Shown: piece by piece, positions 6,689-13,303 of the stretch
How the letters are laid out: each line of letters opens with the position of its first letter
Numbering within the stretch: position 1 is the stretch's first letter
NCBI GenBank assembly: GCA_934168355.1
Contig: CAKPNI010000027.1
Location: 1 to 14,860 of the forward strand
Length of the DNA: 14,860 nucleotides
From: an uncultured Clostridia bacterium
Lineage (GTDB): Bacteria > Bacillota > Clostridia > TANB77 > CAG-508
Direction: 5' to 3'
The notes under the pieces: generated by a model
Told to the model about the DNA's origin: nothing
What the model saw: the letters and a program-made list of their open reading frames with translations, nothing else
Database searches by the model: none
Translations under genes and position numbers: made by a program

Positions 6689-6785
6689 GTGCGACAGGCA
6701 TGTCGTTTAACTAATCGGTGAAAGTCCGTAGTGGAGGTATATACCGCCAACCACATAGAGAAGCGCAAGTAAATGGTAAATAAGA
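6689..6785 (+). mobile_element. Truncated group IIC intron, 5' end of domain I only
   Basis: The sequence starts GTGCGACAGGCATGTCG, then has CTAATCGGTGAAAGTCCG and AGCGCAAGT in the same order and spacing as the 5' end of bacterial group IIC introns (the Oceanobacillus iheyensis intron reads GTGTGCCCGGCATGGG, GGGTGAGAGTCCC, AACGCAAGG). It begins one base after the T tract of the terminator at 6651-6687, and group IIC introns are known to insert behind terminator hairpins. No reverse transcriptase frame and no domain V-like hairpin follow. After about 6785 the similarity fades into AT-rich sequence, so this is a dead remnant; the 3' boundary is approximate. Confidence 0.7.
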
Positions 6786-7157
6786 AATTTAAAATATGCT
6801 AATTTTTTCTAATTTGAATAAAAATGCATAGAGTAGGGGAGATAGCCATATTTTTAATGTTGTATATTTATATTTAATATAAATATTTTATATATAAAAA
6901 AGTAAAAAAATATATAGAAAAATTTTGTGCAAAGTTTTTACAAAATAGAATTTGAATTTCTGATTTATAATTTTTAAAATAAAATTTAAAATTAAAAATA
7001 AAATTAAAAAATATTATATTTGAAATTTTAAAATTTAAAAAATTATAAATTAAAGATTTTAAATTTATAGAATTTTTTAAAACGAACATTTGCTAATTGC
7101 AAATTTTAATGTTTGGTTTTTAATTTATATGTATTTTAATTATTATAATTTAAACTT

Positions 7158-7182
7158 GTGAAAATCAATTTTAAGCCATTTA
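7158..7182 (+). repeat. Degenerate repeat copy (core only)
   Basis: GTGAAAATCAATTTTAAGCC followed by ATTTA resembles the core of the copies at 7329 and 7501 (ACGAGAATCG(C/A)TTTTAA(T/G)CC(A/G)TTTTTA). Only the core is recognisable. Confidence 0.35.
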
Positions 7183-7310
7183 CAATATTGCAATATTAAA
7201 TTATTCATCTAAACATTATATTTGGATTTATTTAAGTTGTTTATGAAAATTTTAGTTATATATATGCAAGTTCTATAATTATCTGCAGATTGCTAAAGTA
7301 ATCTCTAAAA

Positions 7311-7400
7311 AGCCTAAAATAATGGCTTACGAGAATCGCTTTTAATCCATTTTTATACTTAAGCCATATAACTTGTTGTTTAGTATTTTAGCAAAATATT
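7311..7400 (+). repeat. Degenerate ~85-base repeat, unit A
   Basis: Aligns by eye with 7483-7570. Shared landmarks in order: CCTAAAA, ACGAGAATCG (7329-7338), TTTTAA-CC-TTTTTA, TTAAG, a CTTGTTGTT-like block and GCAAAATA. Identity is roughly three quarters, estimated by eye. The unit contains small dyads but no gene. Confidence 0.5.
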
Positions 7401-7482
7401 GATAATTCTGGGTTTGATAGATTTTAGATAAAAAATAACCAAATTTTTTATACTTATATAAATATATAAAAAACTGAAAAAA

Positions 7483-7570
7483 TACCTAAAAAAACGACAC
7501 ACGAGAATCGATTTTAAGCCGTTTTTATTTTTAAGGCTTATAGTTTGTTGTTGGCAAAATACGGCAAATA
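7483..7570 (+). repeat. Degenerate ~85-base repeat, unit B
   Basis: Partner of 7311-7400, with ACGAGAATCG at 7501-7510. Its upstream flank (7463 onward) is also repeated at 444-496 beside the left RNA element, linking both loci. Confidence 0.5.
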
Positions 7571-7711
7571 TAGAGAAATAGGCGTTTTGAAGATTTTTGA
7601 AAAATTTATACAAAATATAATATAAAAAAATATTAAGTAATGAAATTAAATTTTAAATAGAAAAATTATTTAAATGTAAAATTATAAGGATAAATTATAA
7701 AACTGATTTAA

Positions 7712-7891
7712 AATTGATTTTAGAAATAAATATCTTGGACTAGACTAACATTATTACAAGTAATAAATTATAAAATAATAATGTTAGTCAAACGATAGCT
7801 AATAAATAGCTAGTAAAGCCGTTAAGGCTAGTAGTTACAAGAACTTGTAGGTAGGACTCTAAAAGGGGGACTTTTTATTTTGCTCCTATCT
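7712..7891 (+). ncRNA. Structured RNA element, copy 2
   Basis: Bases 7712-7857 are identical to 487-632 and 7875-7891 to 649-665; the 17 bases between (7858-7874) are unrelated to copy 1. The same hairpins form. The terminal stem AGGTAGGA/TCCTATCT is kept, and the variable part again can fold, as AAAAG-GGGGA-CTTTT. Keeping a hairpin with a wholly different sequence argues for a selected structure. No host gene follows on the plus strand: about ten bases later the left end of the phage begins. This copy may have lost its gene, or the RNA may act alone. Confidence 0.6.
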
Positions 7892-7902
7892 CTTATTGTA
7901 CA

Positions 7903-7933
7903 AAACTTTGATTTTGCGCAATGTTTTGTCAAT
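7903..7933 (+). repeat. Left attachment-site candidate (attL)
   Basis: AAACTT, two bases, ATTTTG(C)GCAATGTT(T)TGT(C)AAT matches 14675-14705 at 26 of 31 positions, in the same orientation, 6772 bases apart. It lies just outside the first and last phage features. That distance suits an inovirus genome. Confidence 0.6.
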
Positions 7934-7985
7934 ATTTAACCTTTTCCCCAAAAACTTCAAAGTGTAATTAATTTTATGAAATTAA

Positions 7986-8249
7986 TCAAACACCAACCTT
8001 AACATAATTTTCTAGTAACTCAACTGGAACGCTAAAAAATTTACTTTTATATTCCAAACTTTGTAATCTTGCAACTAAATAATTTTCTTTTTTGTTTTTT
8101 CTTTTTTTATGATTTATAAATTTTACAATTGTATACATATGGCCAAATTGGTCTTGAACTACATCTTCACTATTATATATTTTTCCATTTTCAGTTATAT
8201 AACTTTGAAATAACAATGTGCCCTTCTTCCCTACTTTAGTATTTTTCAT
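7986..8249 (-). CDS. Small phage protein of unknown function downstream of Rep
   Basis: 87 residues with AGAGGAA before the ATG at 8249, starting only a few bases after the replication gene stop. The sequence is basic in the middle (HKKRKNKKENYLVARL) with a β-rich look (GTLLFQSYITENGKIY, GHMYTIVKF). There is no membrane segment or cysteine. Position behind Rep and charge suggest a nucleic-acid-related or replication-accessory role, but I do not recognise the family. It is the last gene of the minus-strand operon. A perfect 8-bp dyad (ATTAATTT/AAATTAAT) lies just beyond its stop without a U-run, so transcription may run on toward the attachment site. Confidence 0.65.
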   Translation of the reverse strand: MKNTKVGKKGTLLFQSYITENGKIYNSEDVVQDQFGHMYTIVKFINHKKRKNKKENYLVARLQSLEYKSKFFSVPVELLENYVKVGV

Positions 8250-8253
8250 TTTT

Positions 8254-8973
8254 TTAATTCCTCTTTAAATTATATTGTTTATATTCACATTGCCCTAACA
8301 TTTCCGTATCAAATGTACTTTCATAGGTTGCCTCCAGATTGTCCAAATTATATTTTTTTATTATTTTATTTTCGATATAATCAAATTCTTTTAAATTATG
8401 GTTTATAATTTGTTCTGGTTTTTTTAAGTTAGTACTATGTAAATATGCTTTTAATCCTTGTAATCTTAAATCTGTTGTATCTTTTGTCATATATTTAACA
8501 ACATAAGCTCCAACATTATCAACGTGTGTTATCGCATTTATAAATACAAAACCATGCCCCCATAGTTCTTGTAGTTCTCTCTGCGGTATATATGGAATAT
8601 CACTTAATACGTGATAATGTACAGCTCCCCTCTCCTGGAATTCTACAACAGCTAGATATTTTAAATCTTTTGTAAATCTATATTTTAATCTTTTAATAAA
8701 ATTTTTAAATTTTAAATTACATTCTTTAACATCAGTTTCATTTTCTGCAAATGTTAGTGTAAAGAATTTGTCATATTCTGCATTAAAATTACAACAAGCT
8801 AATCTTCGGACCATATCTCTACGTCGTTGATTTGTATTAGCATAATTTGCTAATGATTTTTCTATATCAGTGCTTTTTTCTGTTGTTCTATTAGCTCCGC
8901 CTTTACCTGTAATATAATTAGAATATGTATAAACCTCTACTATATCCCCCGTTAATACATATTTTTTTAACAA
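8254..8973 (-). CDS. Rolling-circle replication initiator, HUH endonuclease
   Basis: 239 residues from a TTG at 8973, chosen because AAGGAG lies eight bases upstream; a GTG at 8982 in the same frame overlaps that ribosome site itself and is less likely. Counted from the GTG, motif 1 is FFTLTF (73-78), motif 2 is GAVHYHVLSD with the metal-binding H122-Y-H124, and motif 3 is VGAYVVKYMTKD with tyrosines at 160 and 164. This is the HUH layout of phage and plasmid Rep proteins, which nick the double-stranded origin, stay bound to the 5' end and start strand-displacement synthesis. The two tyrosines four apart could allow the phage-type two-tyrosine cycle. A basic N-terminal region (NQRRRDMVRR) precedes motif 1. 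It is preceded by the hairpin region at 8984-9119 and closely followed by the 87-residue gene. Confidence 0.88.
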   Translation of the reverse strand: MLKKYVLTGDIVEVYTYSNYITGKGGANRTTEKSTDIEKSLANYANTNQRRRDMVRRLACCNFNAEYDKFFTLTFAENETDVKECNLKFKNFIKRLKYRFTKDLKYLAVVEFQERGAVHYHVLSDIPYIPQRELQELWGHGFVFINAITHVDNVGAYVVKYMTKDTTDLRLQGLKAYLHSTNLKKPEQIINHNLKEFDYIENKIIKKYNLDNLEATYESTFDTEMLGQCEYKQYNLKRN

Positions 8974-8983
8974 GTAAATCACT

Positions 8984-9119
8984 CCTTCAATTTTTTCGCC
9001 TGATTTTCAACTATAATTAAATAAAATATATATTATATATATTAATATATATATATATATTATATTAGTGTGTGCAATTTGCCTCCGCAAATTTGCACAC
9101 ACGATCTATATAAAAATCC
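8984..9119 (-). promoter_or_regulatory. Phage intergenic region: AT tract and long hairpin, candidate origin or packaging signal
   Basis: Between the pVI-like gene and Rep. GTGTGTGCAATTTGC (9068-9082) pairs with GCAAATTTGCACACAC (9087-9102) with one bulged base and a four-base loop. About 55 bases of alternating AT (9010-9065) lie beside it. No T-run follows the hairpin on the minus strand, so it is not an ordinary terminator. Filamentous phages carry a packaging hairpin and replication origins in such gaps. An easily melted tract next to a strong hairpin upstream of Rep fits either role. Confidence 0.5.
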
Positions 9120-9392
9120 CTATTTCATACCTAAAAATGGTATTTTTCTTAATATCCACATCGTAAATTTATAAATGTGATCAAAATTAAGAACAATGAT
9201 AAGTGTTGGTATAAGTAAAGTTAAAGTTACAGGTCTTATAAAAAATCCGAGTATAGTTAAATTATCGAAAATATATCCTAAAAATGAATCTATATTTGTT
9301 GTTAGCTGCTCTGGGAATTGTGGTAAATTAATCCATCCAAATGCAAATTTTAATACGGTAAAAACAAGATTCAATAATAATTCAATTATCAT
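9120..9392 (-). CDS. pVI-like minor coat / membrane protein of inovirus
   Basis: 90 residues. ATG at 9392 overlaps the stop of the preceding adhesin gene (ATGA), with AAAGGAGG upstream. Hydrophobic stretches at about 3-20 and 47-70 are likely membrane helices, and the basic tail WILRKIPFLGMK is typical of inovirus gp6-like proteins that sit at the adhesin end of the virion and help release it from the membrane. Size and place directly behind the pIII-like gene match gene VI in Ff phages (112 residues). Sequence identity to known pVI could not be tested. Confidence 0.65.
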   Translation of the reverse strand: MIIELLLNLVFTVLKFAFGWINLPQFPEQLTTNIDSFLGYIFDNLTILGFFIRPVTLTLLIPTLIIVLNFDHIYKFTMWILRKIPFLGMK

Positions 9393-10900
9393 TCAGTTTC
9401 AACCTCCTTTAGCTTTGACTTTATTAAGTTAGCTAATGCAAATATAATAATTGCGTCTACTATAACAAAATAAATATCATGCATTATTTTAAATTCATTC
9501 GTATCCAGCAAATCATTAAAGTTATAATTTTGAGCTTTAAATAATATTTTACCTGTACTAGGTTCTTTTATTTCTGGTATATTAAATTTAGGTTCTGAAA
9601 GATTTATGTTAGTAATTCTATTCAATATATCAATGATAAGCTCAAATGGATAAAATAATAATCCAAATCTATCTGAAAACCATTGCTTTAAATCACTGAA
9701 AAAGTTATTAAAATACTCGTCACTAGGTACGAACAAAGATTTTAATAAATTACCAATTAATTCAACAATTTTTTTACCCAGAAAATTATCACTAAAAGGA
9801 TTTATATAGCTTATCAAAGTACCTAAAAAATCCCATAATTTCAGTAATATAAAGTTGTCACTAAATGGATTCAAATAACTAAGCATTTCCTTTATTGTTT
9901 CAAAGATATTTTTGTTAGTTTTATTATTTTCCTCTAATTGGTCATTTTGCTTTTTTTGTTGTTCTTGCTGCAGCTGCTCATAAGTAAAACTATCTGATGT
10001 AGATACACCAAAACCATCATAAGCATTTTCGATTTTTGTATAATCTATAAGGTTGTACGAATGGTCCAAACTGGTTGCTGATGAAGATAATAAAAAATAA
10101 TATATTTTATTATTTTCCAATTCAAATTGATATTTCGGTATAGTATAACCAGGATGATCTGGGTCATTATTATAATAACTTGTAAAAAAATCTAATCCGA
10201 ATACTTTGTCATTGTAATAATATACTGTATTTCCATCGCCTAAGTCCACAGTAGTTGCGACTTCTAATCTATGCAGATATAAACGTTCTTTACTGTCATA
10301 ATCATTAAGAAAAATAGCCATACTGTCAAAATCGAGATTTGATATTTTATCTTTATTTTGTATTTCTGGGTTTTTAAATTCAGGTTCTGCATCTTTAAAT
10401 ACAAGCTTTCCTTCATCGTAAACTACTTCAATATTGCAATTATTTATAGTCGTAATATCAGACGCAATAGAATTAGCAGAAAAATTAGTAAGATTAAAAA
10501 CGGCTGTGTCACTATAATTTCCTGAATTTAATTTATTTTCAATGTCATTATAATCTAATTTTTGTGCATTAGAAATATAAGTATTTTTACTTCCGACACC
10601 AAAACTTGATTGATAAATACTAGAGGATGATGTAGCTGTTATATTTTTTGTATTATAATCAATAGAAAATTCAATTGGATTATAACTAAAAACATAAACA
10701 AAACTATAACGTGAATTTTGGAAAGTATGCATAAAAAAAGTATAATATAAATCATCTGGAGGTTTAGGAATTGAAAAATTCCCATAAAAATTAGTATTAA
10801 TCAATAATTCTTCAGTTGTATCGGCTGCAAAAACAATTGAACCATAAAAATAAAAAATTGTATAAAATACAATTAATATACAAATTAAAATTTTTTTCAA
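9389..10900 (-). CDS. pIII-like adsorption / minor coat protein
   Basis: 503 residues starting at TTG (10900), with AGGTG seven bases upstream; the next residues KKILICILIVFYTIFYFYG form a signal peptide with a likely cut after FA near residue 25. Residues about 26-305 form an extracellular, Asn/Asp/Tyr/Ser-rich domain, the expected receptor-binding part. A Gln/Glu-rich linker (307-330) follows, then two repeated units starting SYLNPFSDNF (341-350) and SYINPFSDNF (364-373), with a weaker third (VPSDEYFNNF). A membrane helix at about 476-493 and a basic tail anchor the C terminus. This order (signal, adhesin, linker, anchored assembly domain) is that of pIII proteins, which bind host surface structures and cap the filament. 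The adhesin domain is expected to be fast evolving and unlike known ones. Confidence 0.75.
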   Translation of the reverse strand: MKKILICILIVFYTIFYFYGSIVFAADTTEELLINTNFYGNFSIPKPPDDLYYTFFMHTFQNSRYSFVYVFSYNPIEFSIDYNTKNITATSSSSIYQSSFGVGSKNTYISNAQKLDYNDIENKLNSGNYSDTAVFNLTNFSANSIASDITTINNCNIEVVYDEGKLVFKDAEPEFKNPEIQNKDKISNLDFDSMAIFLNDYDSKERLYLHRLEVATTVDLGDGNTVYYYNDKVFGLDFFTSYYNNDPDHPGYTIPKYQFELENNKIYYFLLSSSATSLDHSYNLIDYTKIENAYDGFGVSTSDSFTYEQLQQEQQKKQNDQLEENNKTNKNIFETIKEMLSYLNPFSDNFILLKLWDFLGTLISYINPFSDNFLGKKIVELIGNLLKSLFVPSDEYFNNFFSDLKQWFSDRFGLLFYPFELIIDILNRITNINLSEPKFNIPEIKEPSTGKILFKAQNYNFNDLLDTNEFKIMHDIYFVIVDAIIIFALANLIKSKLKEVETE

Positions 10901-10909
10901 TTAAAACAC

Positions 10910-11260
10910 CTACACTTTCTTTATCATATTACGTAAAACAGAGCAAATAAATATTAGTGCAATTAAAAAAGCAATTAATTGAAAATATGTATTTTGTTGC
11001 TGATGACAAGCAATAATTGTATCTTGTTTATCCAGTAATTGATTTTGTTGTACAATAATTTCACTCTGATGTGTATCAATTGAATTCAATTTATCTAAGA
11101 CATTCTGGTAGTAATAGTCATAATAGTAGTCAGTAACCATAATATCATTAGAATTTTGAGTACTGTCCTGAGAATTTTCATTATTGACTTGGTTTTCCTC
11201 TGTGATATTCTCAGTAATTTCATTAGATTGTTGATTAGTATATAAAACATTTTCATCCAT
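10910..11260 (-). CDS. Small single-span membrane protein of the phage virion/assembly module
   Basis: 116 residues from ATG 11260. An ATG seven codons upstream (11281) is rejected because its codons contain the GGAGGAGG ribosome site of the chosen start. The start overlaps the previous stop as TAATG. Residues 1-40 are Asn/Gln/Glu-rich and disordered looking, followed by DYYYDYYYQ, a coiled-coil-like part (NVLDKLNSIDTHQSEIIVQQNQLLDKQD) and one membrane helix near 95-111 ending in a basic tail, NMIKKV. There is no signal peptide, so it would insert with its N terminus out or as a tail-anchored protein. It lies between the 47-residue membrane protein and the adhesin, among virion genes, so a minor coat or assembly role is likely; the family is not recognised. 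Confidence 0.65.
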   Translation of the reverse strand: MDENVLYTNQQSNEITENITEENQVNNENSQDSTQNSNDIMVTDYYYDYYYQNVLDKLNSIDTHQSEIIVQQNQLLDKQDTIIACHQQQNTYFQLIAFLIALIFICSVLRNMIKKV

Positions 11261-11403
11261 TAAAATCCTCCTCCGCGCCATTTAGGAAATGCAAAACCTA
11301 AAAACATATTTACAAGCCTTTCAGCAAAAGTACAAATTATACCAATTGGTAGTGCATTTTTTACTACTTCGGCTACTAAATCAATGATTGCTTGATAATC
11401 CAT
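11260..11403 (-). CDS. Short 47-residue membrane protein, possible minor coat protein
   Basis: ATG at 11403 with GAGGAGGTG upstream opens MDYQAIIDLVAEVVKNALPI, followed by GIICTFAERLVNMFLGFAF and PKWRGGGF. It is a single hydrophobic helix with a basic, glycine-rich end. It starts 23 bases inside the end of the ATPase gene, and its TAA overlaps the ATG of the next gene (TAATG), so it is firmly embedded in the operon despite its size. Filamentous phages have very small coat proteins (pVII, pIX of ~33 residues) capping one end of the virion, and this is the best candidate here for such a cap. The strong ribosome site and overlaps make it a real gene; the precise role is inference. Confidence 0.7.
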   Translation of the reverse strand: MDYQAIIDLVAEVVKNALPIGIICTFAERLVNMFLGFAFPKWRGGGF

Positions 11404-12268
11404 TTATACGCACCTCCTCATTTTTATTATATATATCTTGTCTAGCAACCCCTTGCCATTCTTTTCTGTATCTTTTCATTTTTGCATATGTATCATAAGA
11501 ATCGTAAAGTTCTGGTCTATGAAACCATAAAAATTTACGAATTATCTCGGCATTTAATTTTCCATTATCTTCTGTTGCTGTTTTTCCATTAATAACTTTG
11601 TTATATTGAATGCAACCTAAAAAATTTCTGCATATAACAACAGTGTCTATTTGCTCACGAAGTGGCTTTGCTAAACGCATATAAACTTGAGATGTACCAA
11701 CTATATGCTTACGTTGTTTTCTTTGCTGCGAAACCTCAACCATAATTTCGATTGGTATATTTTTACTCTCTAATGAGTTAAATTCTAGATGTATTTCATC
11801 AATCAAATAAAGTACTCCTTCCATACCGTTCGACAATTCTTTTATACAATCTAGCCCATCATAGGCAATAACAATTTTTACATCTTGTATTTTTTCAATT
11901 TCTGTTTTGGTTTCTCCTTGATTTTCTGTTAAAGTAACTCGGCGAACACATGTATCATCTTCTAACAAATAATATTCTACTATTGTGACCGTTTCACTTA
12001 AATGATAATATTTGTAATAACAATTTACTGGAAATTCCTTGATTGAAACATTTGTGCAAAATATGCAATCCTCATATAATTTATTTACTTTGATTGAATA
12101 TTGAACCGCTGAAAGAGTCTTCCCTGCTCCCTGCTCTGCACAGAAAACTAATAACCCTGCTGGATCAAAATATGTTGGATGTTCTTTCGCAAATTCTCTT
12201 TTATAATTTACACATCTAAATATATTGAATAAATTGTGTGAACCACTTAATGTGTCTAAAATATCCAT
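11381..12268 (-). CDS. Zot / gpI-like phage assembly ATPase
   Basis: 295 residues with AAGGAGGGG before the ATG at 12268. Walker A is GAGKT (47-51) in LLVFCAEQGAGKTLSAVQY; Walker B is VLYLIDEIHLEF with D157-E158. After it comes the Zot-family block ESKNIPIEIMVEVSQQRKQRKHIVGTSQVYMRLAKPLREQ, where the arginines and 'GTSQ' are characteristic. gpI/Zot proteins drive extrusion of the phage filament through the membrane. The usual C-terminal membrane helix of Ff gpI is not visible: the C-terminal ~60 residues are polar. It may therefore be a soluble ATPase partnering with the small membrane proteins encoded next. It is separated from the coat gene by a terminator and from the following gene by a 23-base overlap. 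Confidence 0.85.
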   Translation of the reverse strand: MDILDTLSGSHNLFNIFRCVNYKREFAKEHPTYFDPAGLLVFCAEQGAGKTLSAVQYSIKVNKLYEDCIFCTNVSIKEFPVNCYYKYYHLSETVTIVEYYLLEDDTCVRRVTLTENQGETKTEIEKIQDVKIVIAYDGLDCIKELSNGMEGVLYLIDEIHLEFNSLESKNIPIEIMVEVSQQRKQRKHIVGTSQVYMRLAKPLREQIDTVVICRNFLGCIQYNKVINGKTATEDNGKLNAEIIRKFLWFHRPELYDSYDTYAKMKRYRKEWQGVARQDIYNKNEEVRINGLSSNH

Positions 12269-12279
12269 TTTTTCCCCTC

Positions 12280-12325
12280 CTTAATAAAAATAAAAACAGG
12301 AAACTCAAAAATGTAGTTTCCTGTT
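12280..12325 (-). terminator. Central terminator between coat gene and assembly genes
   Basis: On the minus strand ACAGGAAACT and AGTTTCCTGT (12296-12305 and 12315-12324) form a 10-bp stem with a nine-base loop, followed by TTTTTATTTTTATT. Ff phages have a leaky terminator at just this place, behind gene VIII, giving excess coat and SSB mRNA. Since Zot has no other obvious promoter, readthrough is probably how the distal genes are expressed. Confidence 0.8.
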
Positions 12326-12336
12326 GTACTATCTTG

Positions 12337-12528
12337 CTATATTTTGATTTTACCTCTTGTAACAGCTGCTGTGAAGATAGATTTAAGCTTTCTAGCACCA
12401 AACCACATTAAAACGAAAGTCATACCAACACCAACGATTGCTGCTAAAACAGTAACAATTTGACCTGGTGTAATAGAACTTGTCATTGCAGTGATTAATG
12501 GTTGTAATGTTGTAGCCATTGTATCCAT
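12337..12528 (-). CDS. Major coat protein of filamentous phage
   Basis: 63 residues from the ATG at 12528, picked because AAGGAGG lies seven bases before it; an ATG at 12549 in the same frame would put that site inside the gene, though it has its own GGGAGG. The N-terminal part (MDTMATTLQPLITAMTSS) is a mild amphipathic helix, then GQIVTVLAAIVGVGMTFVLMWFG forms one membrane helix and ARKLKSIFTAAVTRGKIKI a basic end. Surface helix, membrane helix and positively charged DNA-facing tail are the plan of inovirus coat proteins (pVIII mature 50 residues). There is no classical cleaved signal peptide with a basic N terminus. It sits just upstream of a strong terminator and downstream of the SSB-like gene, as in Ff phages. 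Confidence 0.75.
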   Translation of the reverse strand: MDTMATTLQPLITAMTSSITPGQIVTVLAAIVGVGMTFVLMWFGARKLKSIFTAAVTRGKIKI

Positions 12529-12586
12529 TGCAGTTCCTCCTTCTTCCATAGGACATACCTCCCTTAATTTTTTATAAAACCGCTGA

Positions 12587-12868
12587 CTATCTTATAAGTG
12601 CAGCAGGAATTACCCTAACATTAGAACCGAAAAAAACAATTTCAAATTCCATAATTATTTCCTCATATAACTTCTTTTGAGCTAATTCAGCTACAAGTGG
12701 ACTATCTAAAGGTATTTTAAAGTTTCTTTCATAAACACCTTTATCAGTTGTTTCATCTAATTTTAATTGATAACTTGCATTATAATTTACAACTCTACCA
12801 TTTGTTGTAAAAGTTCCTCCATCTTTTTGTGTTAATCCTCTAAATTTGAATTTTCCTTGACATTTCAT
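12587..12868 (-). CDS. Probable phage single-stranded DNA-binding protein (gpV-like)
   Basis: 93 residues, ATG at 12868 with AAAGGAA eleven bases upstream. The sequence is β-rich and alternating: GKFKFRGLTQKDGGTFTTNGRVVNYNASYQLKLDE, then ERNFKIPLDSPLV and EIIMEFEIVFFGSNVRVIPAALI. Size and character suit the small OB-fold ssDNA-binding proteins that coat filamentous phage DNA before packaging (Ff gpV, 87 residues), and it lies immediately before the coat gene, as gene V precedes VII/IX/VIII. No diagnostic motif exists for this family, so the call rests on size, predicted fold and position. Confidence 0.55.
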   Translation of the reverse strand: MKCQGKFKFRGLTQKDGGTFTTNGRVVNYNASYQLKLDETTDKGVYERNFKIPLDSPLVAELAQKKLYEEIIMEFEIVFFGSNVRVIPAALIR

Positions 12869-12888
12869 AATTTTTCATTTCCTTTCTT

Positions 12889-13098
12889 TTATTTATTTTT
12901 TAAATTATTAATTAATTTTCCAGTTCTTTGAATTTCGTCTACAAGCTGAGATAATATAACAGATTGAAAAGGTTTCTTTTTCTTTACTTGTTTATATCCA
13001 GCTTCAAGTGTTTTCTTATATGCGTCTAATATGTCTATAATATCTTTTTGCTCACGATTTGTAATATAAATAATTTGTTCTTGATTATTCGATTCCAT
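12889..13098 (-). CDS. Small phage protein, early operon, unknown
   Basis: 69 residues from ATG 13098 (MESNNQEQIIYITNREQKD…), with TGGAGG nine bases upstream; an in-frame ATG at 13116 precedes that site and is not preferred. It begins 14 bases inside the end of the preceding gene, indicating translational coupling. Mostly helical and charged, with KKKKPF in the middle and KLINNLKNK at the end; no membrane segment. Possibly a DNA-binding or regulatory helper, but nothing in the sequence proves this and I do not recognise the family. Confidence 0.6.
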   Translation of the reverse strand: MESNNQEQIIYITNREQKDIIDILDAYKKTLEAGYKQVKKKKPFQSVILSQLVDEIQRTGKLINNLKNK

Positions 13099-13303
13099 TA
13101 AAATAAGCCTCCACATCTTTTAAAATTAAAATCAAAATATCTGTTTCATGATCATAATAATCTTTTATAAGATTACTGTAATTATAATAGTCACATTTAT
13201 CTAAAAATGCTCTATCTTCTTCGATAACAGTTAATAAACATCTTTTTAATAAACTCAACTCATATGCTTCTAATTCATGATTACCTAATATATATCTTTT
13301 CAT
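13085..13303 (-). CDS. Small acidic phage protein, early operon, unknown
   Basis: 72 residues, MKRYILGNHELEAYELSLLKRC…, start in a TAATG overlap with the previous gene and TAGGAG upstream. Helical, acidic, Tyr- and Asp-rich (DKCDYYNYSNLIKDYYDHETD), with no membrane part. Its leading LGNHELEAYELSLLKRCLLTVIEED and the EEVELLRSALLEQ of the gene before it have similar helix patterns, so the two may be distant paralogues. Function unknown. Confidence 0.6.
   Translation of the reverse strand: MKRYILGNHELEAYELSLLKRCLLTVIEEDRAFLDKCDYYNYSNLIKDYYDHETDILILILKDVEAYFNGIE

Larger units (their letters stand above)
6786..7711. other. AT-rich non-coding region
   Basis: About 925 bases with extreme A/T bias, no ribosome sites and no credible gene; the open frames seen here are Phe/Ile/Asn/Lys-only translations of AT-rich DNA. 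It contains the decaying intron tail and three or more degenerate copies of a repeat, listed separately. It appears to be worn-down mobile DNA. Confidence 0.6.

Noticed and set aside
6874..7089. Open frame of 71 codons on the minus strand
   Set aside because: Only Phe, Ile, Asn, Lys, Tyr-rich translation of extreme AT DNA, no ribosome site, in decaying non-coding sequence.
7380..7613. Open frame of 77 codons on the minus strand
   Set aside because: Same composition problem, and it runs across the degenerate repeats, so it is not a conserved gene.
7903..7933. The 180-base RNA elements as phage attachment sites
   Set aside because: They enclose the biosynthetic operon, not the phage; the 31-base repeats bracket the phage tightly instead.
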